In this document: positions 48,348 through 57,443 of the stretch, in pieces
Numbering within the stretch: the stretch's first letter is position 1
Layout of the letters: each line of letters starts with the position of its first letter
From: an uncultured Bacilli bacterium
GTDB taxonomy: Bacteria; Bacillota_I; Bacilli_A; RF39; UBA660
Direction of reading: 5' to 3'
Length of the DNA stretch: 64,000 nt
Assembly (NCBI GenBank): GCA_934096705.1
Contig: CAKOMR010000002.1
Coordinates: 80,916-144,915 of the forward strand
Position numbers and translations under genes: made by a program
The notes under the pieces: model-generated
What the model was told of the DNA's origin: nothing
What the model saw: the letters and a program-made list of their open reading frames with translations, nothing else
Databases searched by the model: none

Positions 48348-50957
48348 ATGGAAAATAAAGAATTTTATAATAAGACGGTGGAAGAAGTTTATAAAGAGTT
48401 TTCTACGTCTTTAAATGGATTAACAGAGAAAGAAGCACAGTTAAGGCTTTCAAAAAATGGTCAAAATAAACTTGTTGAACGAAAGAAAACCCCAAATGTT
48501 TTATTATTCTTAAATCAGTTTAGTGATTTTATGGTTATATTGTTAATTTGCGCTTCTATATTTTCTTTTATAGTTTCATATATAAGAAAAGAGAGTTATA
48601 TTGATTCAATTATTATAATTGTTATTGTAATTATAAATGCTATTTTAAGTTTTATCCAAGAGAAAAAGGCTGATGCTGCAATCGAAGAACTTAATAAAAT
48701 GTTTGTTACAAATACTTTTGTTATAAGAGATGGTAATAAAGAATCTATTGATGTAAGAAATGTTGTAGTCGGAGATATTTTAGAGTTAGAAGCAGGGGAT
48801 TATATTTCTGCAGATGCAAGAGTTATCTCTTCGAGTAATTTTGAAGTTGATGAATCAACTTTAACGGGAGAATCAAGACCTGTTAAAAAAAATAATATCA
48901 ATATATATGAAACTAAAGAATTATACGAAAGAGAAAATATGTTATATGCTGGATGTAATGTTAAAAATGGACATGCTTTTGCAGTTGTTTGTGCAACAGG
49001 TATGAATACTGAACTTGGAAAAATAGCTAATAGTTTAATTAATAAAAAAAGTGATTTAACGCCTTTGCAAAAAAAAGTTAATCAGGTTAGCAAGATTTTA
49101 ACATATATTATTTTAGGTATAATTTTAGTAATGATGGCTGTTGGTCTTCTTATGAAAAATGATTTTTTTGATATTTTAATGTTGTCAATATCTTTAGCTG
49201 TTGCCGCAATACCAGAGGGATTATCTTCTATTATAACTATAATTCTATCATTAGGAATGAGCTCTATGGCCAAAAGAAATGTTATTATTAGAAAAATGGC
49301 TTCAGTAGAAACATTAGGTTCAACAGATATAATTTGTTCTGACAAAACAGGCACAATAACTCAAAATAAAATGTTAGTTAAAAGAATATTTGTAAATGAT
49401 AAAATTTATACTGATGAAGAAAATATTGAAAATATTCAAATGCTTAATTTATGTGCTGCATGTTGTCAAAATGTTACTAAAAATGAAAATGGTTATATTG
49501 GCGATGAAACTGAGATTTCCATATATAAATATTTAGAAAAATATAATATTGATTATACAAAGTTAAAAAGAGAAAATGAATACCCTTTTGATTCGGATAG
49601 AAAAATGATGAGCACATTAAATGTAATTAATGAAAATAAATATTTATTTACAAAAGGAAGTTTAGATTCAATAATAAATAATTGTAGCTATTATCTTTTA
49701 GATAATAAAATATATCCACTTACAAACGAATATAAGAAAAGAGTAATGCAAATCGAAAAGGAAGAATCACAAAAGTCTTATAGATTACTTGCATTTGCTT
49801 ATAAAAATACAGATTTAGATAATATTGAAAAAAACATGATATTTATAGGACTTATTGGCATGATAGATCCACCAAGAGATAGTGTTTTAAAAGCAATTCA
49901 AATTTGCTATAATGCTGGATTAAAACCAATTATGATTACTGGAGACTCAATCAATACTGCTCTTGCAATAGGCAAAGATGTTGGAATTATTAGCAATGAT
50001 GAAAGTGCAATTGAAGGAAAATATATTGATAAAATGAGTGATGAAGAACTTGAAAAAGAAATTTCTAAATATCAAGTTTTTGCAAGAATTTCACCTAATA
50101 CAAAACTAAGAATAGTTGAAACACTTCAAAAACAAGGCTATGTTGTGGCAATGACTGGTGATGGAGTAAATGATGCTCCGGCAATACAAAAAGCGGATAT
50201 AGGTATAGGTATGGGAGTTACTGGAACAGAAGTTGTTAAGAAAGTAGCCGATTGTATTTTAGTAGATGATAGTTTTTCTACTATTGTTGATGGCGTTGAA
50301 GAAGGAAGAAGAATAACTAGTAATATAAAAAAGGTAATGCTATATTTGCTAGCAGGTAATGTTGTTGAAGTTATATTAGTATTTGTTTCGATGATTATGA
50401 ATATGGAAATGTTTAATACTTTGCAACTTCTTTGGCTAAATTTAATAACTGATTCAATCCCTGCAATATGTTTAGCTTTTGAACCTGCTGATAGTGAAAT
50501 TATGAAAAATAATCCTTCGAATAAGGCGAGTCAAAGCTTTTTTACTCCTTTATTAGCATCAAAAATAATTATTGGTGCAATATTTAAATCTTTAGTAATG
50601 ATTTTATTATTTGTGTATTTTTCAAAAAATCAAAATGTAAATGTAGCAAGTTCACTTTTATTTATTTTCCTAATTGGTCATGAACTTTTATATGCATTTT
50701 CATGTAGAAATATAAAAAAATCAGTTCTAAATAAAAATATCTTTAAAAATAAAAAACTTGATTTGGGTATTGGAATTTTAATAATTATTCAGGTTATAAT
50801 TTTAACAACTGGTCTTTCAAAATTTTTTATAGTTAATGGAATAAGTATAGAAAATATAATAATAACATTAACAGTTTTACTAGTTATATTCGTTATAGGA
50901 GAATTTGTAAAACCATTATATAATAAATTATTTAAAGATTATGTGGAGGTAAAATGA
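48348..50957 (+). CDS. P-type cation ATPase, Ca2+ (PMCA/SERCA) type
   Basis: An 869-residue pump: N-terminal cation ATPase domain (LNGLTEKEAQLRLSKNGQNK), actuator domain TLTGESRPV, helix 4 with VAAIPEGLSSI, phosphorylation motif DKTGTITQNK (D332), nucleotide domain FDSDRKMMS and hinge MTGDGVNDAPAIQKADIGIG, then C-terminal helices with LQLLWLNLITDSIPA. VAAIPEGL and NLITDS place it with type II Ca2+ (or other cation) exporters. GGAG lies before ATG 48348. The next gene starts in its stop (4-base overlap). Confidence 0.95.
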   Translation: MENKEFYNKTVEEVYKEFSTSLNGLTEKEAQLRLSKNGQNKLVERKKTPNVLLFLNQFSDFMVILLICASIFSFIVSYIRKESYIDSIIIIVIVIINAILSFIQEKKADAAIEELNKMFVTNTFVIRDGNKESIDVRNVVVGDILELEAGDYISADARVISSSNFEVDESTLTGESRPVKKNNINIYETKELYERENMLYAGCNVKNGHAFAVVCATGMNTELGKIANSLINKKSDLTPLQKKVNQVSKILTYIILGIILVMMAVGLLMKNDFFDILMLSISLAVAAIPEGLSSIITIILSLGMSSMAKRNVIIRKMASVETLGSTDIICSDKTGTITQNKMLVKRIFVNDKIYTDEENIENIQMLNLCAACCQNVTKNENGYIGDETEISIYKYLEKYNIDYTKLKRENEYPFDSDRKMMSTLNVINENKYLFTKGSLDSIINNCSYYLLDNKIYPLTNEYKKRVMQIEKEESQKSYRLLAFAYKNTDLDNIEKNMIFIGLIGMIDPPRDSVLKAIQICYNAGLKPIMITGDSINTALAIGKDVGIISNDESAIEGKYIDKMSDEELEKEISKYQVFARISPNTKLRIVETLQKQGYVVAMTGDGVNDAPAIQKADIGIGMGVTGTEVVKKVADCILVDDSFSTIVDGVEEGRRITSNIKKVMLYLLAGNVVEVILVFVSMIMNMEMFNTLQLLWLNLITDSIPAICLAFEPADSEIMKNNPSNKASQSFFTPLLASKIIIGAIFKSLVMILLFVYFSKNQNVNVASSLLFIFLIGHELLYAFSCRNIKKSVLNKNIFKNKKLDLGIGILIIIQVIILTTGLSKFFIVNGISIENIIITLTVLLVIFVIGEFVKPLYNKLFKDYVEVK

Positions 50958-51337
50958 AAAAAAATAATTTAACAACTTTTATTGCAATTTCTGGTTTAGT
51001 AGTATTTACAGTATTTGTTACTGTAGCGGTAATTAATTTAATGCCTAATCATGAAAGCAATTCTTTTTATGTAAAAGTAAATGATAAAATGGATGCTAAA
51101 GTTGAAGGTTTAGAAGTTAAAGAGGGAAAACTTATTATAGAAACATCTGGTGATGCTACACAGGTATGTGTTAAATCAACTGTTTCAACCCCAACATTAA
51201 ATTCACTATGTTGGAATAATATTAAAAATAATAAAACAGAAGTTGCAATATTTGAACATAAAAAATATTATGTTTGGCTTAAAGACACTAATAATAATGT
51301 AAGTAGTCCTTTAAGTATTAACACAAAAGAAAACTAG
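50954..51337 (+). CDS. Membrane-anchored extracytoplasmic protein (127 aa)
   Basis: An N-terminal signal anchor (FIAISGLVVFTVFVTVAVIN, about 9-28) is followed by a beta-rich outer domain of about 95 residues (DAKVEGLEVKEGKLIIETSG, TEVAIFEHKKYYVWLKDTNN) with a cysteine pair. Fold like an Ig or fibronectin module; family unknown. It overlaps the Ca2+ ATPase stop by 4 bases, so the two are translated together. Confidence 0.6.
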   Translation: MKKNNLTTFIAISGLVVFTVFVTVAVINLMPNHESNSFYVKVNDKMDAKVEGLEVKEGKLIIETSGDATQVCVKSTVSTPTLNSLCWNNIKNNKTEVAIFEHKKYYVWLKDTNNNVSSPLSINTKEN

Positions 51338-51410
51338 TTATGTAAAGTAGACACTTTATTGGCTATATTGACATAATATATGATAAAATAAAAATAGAGG
51401 TGAGTAAAGT

Positions 51411-52283
51411 TTGAAAAAAAGAGTTTTTAGTGTAATAGGGTTACTGGTTATAGCACTTTCATTAAGTGGATGCGTTAAATTTGATGCAACGATGGACATA
51501 AAAAAAGATAAATCAATGGATTTTTCAATAATTTATGCTGTGGATACAACATATTTTGGCAATGAAACACTTATTGATGATGAAAGTAAAAGTCAAATTG
51601 AAAAGGATGGCTTTTTAGTTGAAGATTATCAAGATGATAAAATGAAGGGCGTTAAGGTTTATCGAAATATAAAAAATATAGACAATGTAAGTAGTGCTGA
51701 GGATAACACTTTCGATTTATCTGGTATGTTTGAAAAGAAAGATAATAGTGAAAGTATTTTTAAAATAAAGAAAGGGTTAATAAAGAATAAATATACAGCA
51801 ACATTACATTTTGATACAAAAGATAGTAACTTAAATGACGATTTGACAGGCGATGATGATATTGAGTACACAGATGATTATGAACTCGAAGATAACACTA
51901 CTAGTGATGATTTTCCTAATTTAGATTTTTCTTCATCGTTAACTTCTTCAATGGATTTAAAATTTAGAGTAAATTTACCTTACAGTGCTATAAGAAGTAA
52001 TGCAACTTTATCAAATAATGATAATAAAGAATTAAGCTGGGATTTAACATCTTTTAAAGAGGATAATATTGAATTTGAGTTTGAATTATATAATTTAACA
52101 AACATATACATCATTATAGGAGTAGGTATTATTTTAGTACTTGCATTGATATTATTTATAACAAAAAATAATAATAAAAAAGTTAGTGATGCTATTTTAG
52201 TTAAAGAAGATAGTACAATTGAAACTTTAACGGAAGATTTAAAAGTTCAACCAACACTTACGAATACTAATACAAATAATTAA
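51411..52283 (+). CDS. LppM-like lipoprotein with C-terminal membrane helix
   Basis: A 290-residue protein starting at TTG 51411 (GAGGTGAG six bases before it). The signal (VFSVIGLLVIALSLSGC) ends in a lipobox with cysteine 21. KFDATMDIKKDKSMDFSIIY begins the LppM-type domain found in actinobacterial and Bacillota lipoproteins. A transmembrane helix near 230-250 (IYIIIGVGIILVLALILFIT) and a cytoplasmic tail close it. Function not established; LppM in mycobacteria affects the envelope. An extended -10 (TGATAAAAT, 51381-51389) precedes it. Confidence 0.78.
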   Translation: MKKRVFSVIGLLVIALSLSGCVKFDATMDIKKDKSMDFSIIYAVDTTYFGNETLIDDESKSQIEKDGFLVEDYQDDKMKGVKVYRNIKNIDNVSSAEDNTFDLSGMFEKKDNSESIFKIKKGLIKNKYTATLHFDTKDSNLNDDLTGDDDIEYTDDYELEDNTTSDDFPNLDFSSSLTSSMDLKFRVNLPYSAIRSNATLSNNDNKELSWDLTSFKEDNIEFEFELYNLTNIYIIIGVGIILVLALILFITKNNNKKVSDAILVKEDSTIETLTEDLKVQPTLTNTNTNN

Positions 52284-52297
52284 AAAATAAAAACTAA

Positions 52298-52305
52298 CAT
52301 ATAAT
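52298..52305 (+). promoter_or_regulatory. CATATAAT box 6 bases before the dacB-like ATG
   Basis: CATATAAT at 52298-52305 with no Shine-Dalgarno before ATG 52312. It resembles a sigma-E -10 (CATACAAT); transcription would begin at the start codon. Confidence 0.5.
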
Positions 52306-52311
52306 TGTAAT

Positions 52312-53373
52312 ATGAAAAAAATATTATTATTTATATTTAGTTTTTTTGTGCTTTTAAATGTAGTAAATGCTGGCGGTTATATTGTTTATGATATGGATAG
52401 TGGAAGTATTATAAAAGCAAGTAATGAAAATGAAAAACATTTAATTGCTAGTACTAGTAAAATAATGACTGCAATAATTGCTATTGAAGAAAATAATTTA
52501 GAGGAAACTATTACGGTTGATAAAAATATTTTAAGCGCTGTAGGAAGTAGTGTTTATCTTGAAATAGGTGAAAAAATATTATTAAAAAATCTAATTTATG
52601 GTATGATGCTTCGAAGTGGAAATGACGCTGCCACAATGATTGCTATAAATAATTCTGGTTCTATGGAAAGTTTTGCCAGAAAAATGAATGATTATGCAAA
52701 GAAAATCGGTATGAAAAATACATCTTTTATAAATGCACATGGACTCGAAGATAAAGATGGTAATGGAAATATATCAACAAGCTTTGACATGGCACTTCTT
52801 ACAAGTTATGCTATGAAAAATGAAACTTTTAAAAGTATTTTTAAAACTAAAAACTATAGTTGTAAATCTGATAAAAAAAGTTATGTTTGGTCTAATAAAA
52901 ATAAACTATTAAAACATGATTATGTTACTGGTGGAAAAACAGGTTACACTAAGAAAGCCAAAAGAACACTTGTAACAACAGGATTAGTTAACGAGACAAA
53001 TATAGTAGTAGTTACTTTAAATGATCCTAATGATTGGCAAACTCACTTGTCATCGTATGATTATGTAAAAAAAAATTATATAAATGTTCCTGTTTTGGAT
53101 AAAGATAAGTTTAAAATAAATATAAATAATATTTTTATCGAAGATAAGCTTTTAATAAAAAATAATTATAATAAGCTTGTTAGAAATAGTGAAATTAAAT
53201 ATTTTAAAATTAAATACCTTTTAAGTAGTAAAGCTAATTATAAAAATAATGACATTGTAGGGCAAGCAAATATTTATTTTAAAGATGATTTAGTTCATAC
53301 AGAAAATATTTATATTCAAAAAAATAATAAAAAAACTCGTAAAAATTTTTTCAAAAGATTATTTAAATTATAA
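52312..53373 (+). CDS. dacB: D-alanyl-D-alanine carboxypeptidase, DacB-like
   Basis: A 353-residue penicillin-binding protein of the PBP5 class that trims the terminal D-Ala from peptidoglycan stems. Signal peptide 1-20 (KKILLFIFSFFVLLNVVNA). Active-site motifs are S47-TS-K50, S102-G103-N104 and K209-T210-G211. A beta-rich C-terminal domain follows to a basic end. dacA, dacF and dacB look alike, but the order with spmA, spmB and an rluB-type gene is the Bacillus dacB locus, so a role in spore cortex is likely. The only upstream signal is the CATATAAT box close to the ATG. Confidence 0.88.
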   Translation: MKKILLFIFSFFVLLNVVNAGGYIVYDMDSGSIIKASNENEKHLIASTSKIMTAIIAIEENNLEETITVDKNILSAVGSSVYLEIGEKILLKNLIYGMMLRSGNDAATMIAINNSGSMESFARKMNDYAKKIGMKNTSFINAHGLEDKDGNGNISTSFDMALLTSYAMKNETFKSIFKTKNYSCKSDKKSYVWSNKNKLLKHDYVTGGKTGYTKKAKRTLVTTGLVNETNIVVVTLNDPNDWQTHLSSYDYVKKNYINVPVLDKDKFKININNIFIEDKLLIKNNYNKLVRNSEIKYFKIKYLLSSKANYKNNDIVGQANIYFKDDLVHTENIYIQKNNKKTRKNFFKRLFKL

Positions 53374-53397
53374 AATAAATGTGTTAATATATATAAT

Positions 53398-53763
53398 ATG
53401 AAGAAGAATATAAGTGTGATACTATTTGTAATAATTGTTATTTTAATGGGTGTACTACTAGGGTGTGCAATTATAAAAAATCGTGATAAAAATAATAATG
53501 ATATAACATTTAATTATAAAAAAGGTGATGTAGTAACTGTTAATAATATGGAGATTACAATATTAAATATTTCACAAATAAAATGTGGAAAGAAAGATAA
53601 ATGTGATAATGAGATAGAGGTAAGTGTAAAGATAAAAAATGATGATATTTATACATATTATACACTTCAAAGTTATCATAAACCAGAAGATGTTATTAAA
53701 GATACAAACTTAAAAGTATACTTAAGTTATGCTGATGAAAAAATTGCATTTGATATAAAATAA
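53398..53763 (+). CDS. Small exported protein, possible lipoprotein
   Basis: A 121-residue protein with a hydrophobic N-terminus (VILFVIIVILMGVLLGC) that ends in a lipobox-like LLGC (C23). The outer part is small and beta-rich with a CGKKDKC loop, and recalls DUF4352-type domains (NNMEITILNISQIKCG). It is inserted between the dacB-like gene and spmA. No ribosome site: the sequence before the ATG is TA-rich with TAATAT 7 bases before the start. Confidence 0.55.
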   Translation: MKKNISVILFVIIVILMGVLLGCAIIKNRDKNNNDITFNYKKGDVVTVNNMEITILNISQIKCGKKDKCDNEIEVSVKIKNDDIYTYYTLQSYHKPEDVIKDTNLKVYLSYADEKIAFDIK

Positions 53764-53795
53764 AATCTAAAATGGTTTTATTTTTTTTTATTGTT

Positions 53796-53803
53796 CATAA
53801 AAT
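53796..53803 (+). promoter_or_regulatory. CATAAAAT box 5 bases before the spmA ATG
   Basis: CATAAAAT at 53796-53803 then TTATT and ATG 53809. The 16 bases match those before yunB except for one base. Confidence 0.5.
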
Positions 53804-53808
53804 TTATT

Positions 53809-54387
53809 ATGATTTCAATAGTGTGGACATTTTTAATTGTTATAGGCATTGTTTATAGTTTTTTAACTGGAAATATTGATGTTATTAATCAAAGCATTTT
53901 AACTAGTGCTGGTAAAGCCTTGGAATTAATTTTGTCTTTATTACCGACGATTGTACTTTGGACTGGTATTATGAAAATTGCTGAAGATGCTGGAATGCTT
54001 GAAAAGTTTGCAAATTTTTTAAAACCAATTTTAAGTAAGTTATTTCCACATATACCTAAGAACAATCCTTCATTAGGATATATTGCTTCGAATATTGCTG
54101 CAAATATGTTAGGCCTTGGAAGTGCTGCAACGCCATTTGGACTAAAGGCCATGGATGAACTTCAAAAAATAAATCCTAAAAAAGATACTGCATCAACATC
54201 AATGATTACTTTTTTAGTTTTAAATACGGCGGGAGTAACTATAATACCAACAACAATTATTGCAATTAGACTTGCGTATAATTCTTCAAATCCTTCAGCA
54301 ATTATAGCCCCGGCAGTCATATCTACGAGTTGTTCATGTTTAAGTGCAATTTTAATTGATTATTTTATTAGGAGAAAAAATAAATGA
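53809..54387 (+). CDS. spmA: Spore maturation protein A
   Basis: A 192-residue membrane protein of the nucleoside recognition/SpmA family. It contains LLPTIVLWTGIMKIAEDAGM, then FPHIPKNNPSLGYIASNIAA, NMLGLGSAATPFGLKAM and the helix VLNTAGVTIIPTTIIAIR, all typical. In Bacillus SpmA and SpmB act on spore core dehydration. ATG 53809 gives the normal N-terminus; a TTG at 53791 is in the -10 region. It overlaps spmB by 4 bases. SpmA homologs also occur in some non-spore formers. Confidence 0.93.
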   Translation: MISIVWTFLIVIGIVYSFLTGNIDVINQSILTSAGKALELILSLLPTIVLWTGIMKIAEDAGMLEKFANFLKPILSKLFPHIPKNNPSLGYIASNIAANMLGLGSAATPFGLKAMDELQKINPKKDTASTSMITFLVLNTAGVTIIPTTIIAIRLAYNSSNPSAIIAPAVISTSCSCLSAILIDYFIRRKNK

Positions 54388-54893
54388 ATACATTTTCTAT
54401 TATAGTTATTCCCTTTTTTATTTTACTTGTTGTATTTAATGGATATCTAAAAAAAATTGATATATACACATCATTTTTAAATGGTGCAAAAGATGGGCTT
54501 AAAATAGTTTATAATATTTTTCCAGCAGTTCTTGCAATGGTTTTTGCGGTTAATATATTTTTAGATAGCAATATTTTACCTTTTTTACTAAAACCAGTTA
54601 CAAGTATATTAAACTTACCTACAGAAATTCTTCCCATGGCATTTTTGCGTCCAATATCTGGTACTGCATCACTTTCAATAATGACAAAAATTTTTGAAAT
54701 ATATGGCCCTGATACTTATCCTGGAAGACTCGCATCAGTTATTCAAGGTTGCACTGATACAACTATATATGTAATAGCATTATATTATAGTAGCGTAAAA
54801 ATAACTAAAAGTAGATATACAATTGTTGTTGGATTACTTGCCGATTTAGTAGGATTAATAATGGCGTTTATTTTAACGAGCATTTTCTTTTAA
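54384..54893 (+). CDS. spmB: Spore maturation protein B
   Basis: A 169-residue partner of SpmA with the same nucleoside-recognition fold: LNGAKDGLKIVYNIFPAVLA, AFLRPISGTASLSIM, then YPGRLASVIQGCTDTTIYVI, matching the family pattern including the QGxTDTT motif. It starts inside the spmA stop (ATGA), so the two products are made together. Confidence 0.93.
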   Translation: MNTFSIIVIPFFILLVVFNGYLKKIDIYTSFLNGAKDGLKIVYNIFPAVLAMVFAVNIFLDSNILPFLLKPVTSILNLPTEILPMAFLRPISGTASLSIMTKIFEIYGPDTYPGRLASVIQGCTDTTIYVIALYYSSVKITKSRYTIVVGLLADLVGLIMAFILTSIFF

Positions 54894-54897
54894 AATG

Positions 54898-54906
54898 TGT
54901 TATACT
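54898..54906 (+). promoter_or_regulatory. Extended -10 promoter element (TGTTATACT)
   Basis: TG-T-TATACT 19 bases before the ATG of the rluB-type gene, with GAGGAGG between; it separates this gene from spmAB transcription. Confidence 0.5.
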
Positions 54907-54925
54907 TTTTCTTGAGGAGGACTTT

Positions 54926-55633
54926 ATGGAAAAAGTTCAAAAAATAATAGCAAATAGAGGTTATACCTCAAGAAGAAAAGCTGAAGAATTAATTAGACAA
55001 GGTAAAGTTAGTGTAAATGGTAAAACGGTTTACATTGGCGATAGAATAAATGAAGATGATTTAATTGAAATTGATGGTATGCAAATAGCAAATAATCAAA
55101 AAAAAGTTTATTATCTTTTAAATAAACCGAGAGGGGTTATATCCGCTGTTAGTGATGACAAGGGAAGAAAAACCGTTGTAGATTTTATAGATACAGATGA
55201 AAGAATTTATCCCGTGGGAAGGCTTGATTATGACACTACAGGAATTATTCTTTTAACTAATGATGGTAATCTTGCAAATCATTTAACTCATCCAAAAAAT
55301 AAAATAGTTAAGACATATCTAGCAAAATGTGCCGGCTTAATAACTAAAGAGCAAGTTGATAAATTAAAAAAAGGTATTTACATAGATGAACGTAAAGTAG
55401 ACATTGTAGAATTTAAAGTAAAAAAAATAGATAAGGAAAAAAATGCCACATATATAAGTATCTCTATTATTGAGGGTAGAAATCATATTGTTAAAAAACT
55501 TTTTGAAAGCATTGGTCTTTTAGTAGACAAATTAACAAGAACTAACTATGATTTTTTAGATTTAGGAAACTTAAAATCTGGTGAATATAGACAGTTAACA
55601 CTTAAAGAAGTAAAAAAACTTTATAGAAATTAA
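54926..55633 (+). CDS. rluB: Pseudouridine synthase, RluB/RsuA family
   Basis: A 235-residue enzyme with an N-terminal S4 RNA-binding domain (VQKIIANRGYTSRRKAEELI, then QGKVSVNGK) and the RsuA-type catalytic domain: VYYLLNKPRGVIS, VGRLDYDTTGIILLTNDGNL with catalytic aspartate, and ISIIEGRNHIVKKLFESIG. It modifies uridine in rRNA. Position behind spmB equals Bacillus, where rluB follows spmA-spmB. GAGGAGG precedes ATG 54926. Confidence 0.92.
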   Translation: MEKVQKIIANRGYTSRRKAEELIRQGKVSVNGKTVYIGDRINEDDLIEIDGMQIANNQKKVYYLLNKPRGVISAVSDDKGRKTVVDFIDTDERIYPVGRLDYDTTGIILLTNDGNLANHLTHPKNKIVKTYLAKCAGLITKEQVDKLKKGIYIDERKVDIVEFKVKKIDKEKNATYISISIIEGRNHIVKKLFESIGLLVDKLTRTNYDFLDLGNLKSGEYRQLTLKEVKKLYRN

Positions 55634-55661
55634 AAAAATAACCAAATGGCTATTTTTTTTA
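55632..55661. terminator. Bidirectional terminator
   Basis: An AAAAAAATAACC arm and GGCTATTTTTTT arm around AAAT, with one mismatch, between convergent rluB and ferredoxin genes. Confidence 0.7.
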
Positions 55662-55668
55662 TGATAAT

Positions 55669-55986
55669 TTATTTATTTTCATCATCGCAATGACAATTTT
55701 CACATGAACATTTCTCATCATCTTCACAGTGACAATCTTCGCATGAACATTCCTCATCATCTTCACAGTGACAATTATCACATGCACATTTTTCTTCACC
55801 TTCTGTTAATTTAATAGCATTAACAGGACAAGAATGTATAGCATTTTGCAAATCTTCACTTTCTAAATCATCTTGACTAATAACAGAAGATAAACCTTCA
55901 TCATTAAAATCAAAGTGTTTGTTATCAAGCGCTATACAAGCACCACAACCAATACATTTTTCTTCGTCTAAAATAAGTTTTTTCAT
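55669..55986 (-). CDS. 4Fe-4S ferredoxin with triple CxCxxCxC tail
   Basis: A 105-residue protein. Residues 1-62 are a single-cluster ferredoxin: C11, C14, C17 (CIGCGAC) and C53 (SCPVNAI) bind one [4Fe-4S] cluster. From residue 65 there are three near-exact 13-residue repeats, CACDNCHCEDDEE, CSCEDCHCEDDEK and CSCENCHCDDENK, each with CxCxxCxC in an acidic setting, adding 12 cysteines and 3 histidines. This tail is metallothionein-like and unusual for ferredoxins. GGAGG precedes ATG 55986 (minus). Possible roles are electron transfer with metal storage or sensing. Confidence 0.9.
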   Translation of the reverse strand: MKKLILDEEKCIGCGACIALDNKHFDFNDEGLSSVISQDDLESEDLQNAIHSCPVNAIKLTEGEEKCACDNCHCEDDEECSCEDCHCEDDEKCSCENCHCDDENK

Positions 55987-56081
55987 TTATTCCTCCAGTG
56001 ACATTATAGCAAATATGTATAAATTTGACAAATAAATTATTTTTGGTAAAATATATCAGTCCTAAAAAGGGGGAGAATAAA

Positions 56082-56528
56082 ATGCTTGTTTATAGAGTAT
56101 GCAGTAATATTGAATTAAGTAAAATTTTATCACAAAAGTGTTTTGATGATATCGGTAGTAAGTATGAAAATAATTATAATAATAATCACGATTATATTCC
56201 TAATACATTTTATATGCATTTTTTTGCTAATAAGGAAGATATTTTTCATTTAAATAATGATTTAAAAAGATTTATTTGTACTTATGAAATTCCGGAAGAT
56301 GTACTAGCTTTTTATGAAGGTGTGGGACTTTATGATGGTTTTAATGGCCATCAAGAGGAATATTTAGCTGAATTTGCAATTCCAAGCAGTTTAATAAGTA
56401 TGTCCTCTTTGAAATGCGTTGAAGCATTGCCATTTGGTTTTAATCATGCATCTTTTATAGAGAGAGGAGATTATAATTCCACTATATTATATGACGGTAT
56501 AAAGAAACCTAATTTAAAAAAATCATAG
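56082..56528 (+). CDS. Hypothetical protein (148 aa)
   Basis: A soluble protein. Its start, LVYRVCSNIELSKILSQKCF, recalls the first strand and helix of ADP-ribosyltransferase-like folds, but no catalytic residues can be matched, so no call is made. Other segments: YMHFFANKEDIFHLNND, YEIPEDVLAFYEGVGLYDGF. ATG 56082 follows AGGGGGAG; an in-frame ATG or TTG at 56025 is less likely. Confidence 0.6.
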   Translation: MLVYRVCSNIELSKILSQKCFDDIGSKYENNYNNNHDYIPNTFYMHFFANKEDIFHLNNDLKRFICTYEIPEDVLAFYEGVGLYDGFNGHQEEYLAEFAIPSSLISMSSLKCVEALPFGFNHASFIERGDYNSTILYDGIKKPNLKKS

Positions 56529-56587
56529 TAAAATTACTTTTATAAAGACTTAAAATATGTTATTATTAAATAGTAGAGGTGTTTTTC

Positions 56588-57430
56588 ATGGACTTAAGAA
56601 CTGATAAATATTATGAAGAAGATATAAAAAGTGTTCCAAGTAGGACTTCAAGAAATCAAGAATTGTATAAAGAAATTAGTAAAACTGAACTTAATAATTA
56701 TGAAGTAAGAAGTAATGCAACAATTATCGGTGATAATAAAGGAAATATAGATGTAGAAAAAATTAAAAGCATTTTAGATACGCATTATAAAGATGCTCCT
56801 AAAAGAAAATCTATAAAACTTGAAAATATTGAAGAAACTGTTAAGCCTGTTGAAGAAACTAAAGAATATGATATAAATGTTATTTTAAATAAAGCTCGTG
56901 AAGATAAAGAAGATAATTATAGTGAGGAAAGAAACAAAAAGCTTCGAAATACACAATTTGATATTTTAAGCAGTTTAAATTTAGATAAAGACGAAGAAAA
57001 AAAAGATACGGAAAGCCATTCTATTAAGGAAGAAAACGCATCTGAATTACAAGAACTTATTAATACGATTTCTATTAATGAGAAAGCTATTAAAGACATT
57101 CAAAATAGTGATGATCCACTTTCTTTATTTGAAGATTTAAAAGGTTCTGATCATACTCAAACATTAAAAGGGTTGAAAGATAATGAAGATTTAATAGAGC
57201 AAACTAAAGAAACAATTTTTGAAACAGTTGATAAAAACGAAGAGGAGAAAACTACTTCATTGGATAAATCATTTTTTACAAAGTCTACTAACTTTAAAAA
57301 AGAAGATTTTGAAGATTTTTCAGATATTGAGGATGGTAAGTCATCCATATTTGTAAAAATAATTATTGCTTTACTTATAATTGCTTTTATAGCAGGAGCA
57401 ATAATTTTAGTAAAATCATTTGTTTTATAG
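56588..57430 (+). CDS. Tail-anchored acidic hypothetical protein
   Basis: A 280-residue protein, rich in Glu, Asp and Lys and probably largely disordered or coiled, ending in one membrane helix (FVKIIIALLIIAFIAGAIIL) five residues before the C-terminus. That plan places the bulk in the cytoplasm. Not recognised. GAGGTG at 56575-56580 precedes ATG 56588. Placed right before yunB; the two may be unrelated, as yunB has its own CATATAAT box. Confidence 0.6.
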   Translation: MDLRTDKYYEEDIKSVPSRTSRNQELYKEISKTELNNYEVRSNATIIGDNKGNIDVEKIKSILDTHYKDAPKRKSIKLENIEETVKPVEETKEYDINVILNKAREDKEDNYSEERNKKLRNTQFDILSSLNLDKDEEKKDTESHSIKEENASELQELINTISINEKAIKDIQNSDDPLSLFEDLKGSDHTQTLKGLKDNEDLIEQTKETIFETVDKNEEEKTTSLDKSFFTKSTNFKKEDFEDFSDIEDGKSSIFVKIIIALLIIAFIAGAIILVKSFVL

Positions 57431-57438
57431 CATATAAT
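57431..57438 (+). promoter_or_regulatory. CATATAAT box 5 bases before the yunB ATG
   Basis: CATATAAT at 57431-57438, then TTATT and ATG 57444, with no ribosome site. It lies directly after the stop of the preceding gene. Confidence 0.5.
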
Positions 57439-57443
57439 TTATT

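Noticed and set aside
49082..49354. 90-codon minus-strand frame inside the Ca2+ ATPase gene
   Set aside because: It is antisense to the most conserved part of the pump (VAAIPEGL to DKTGT), with no start signals.
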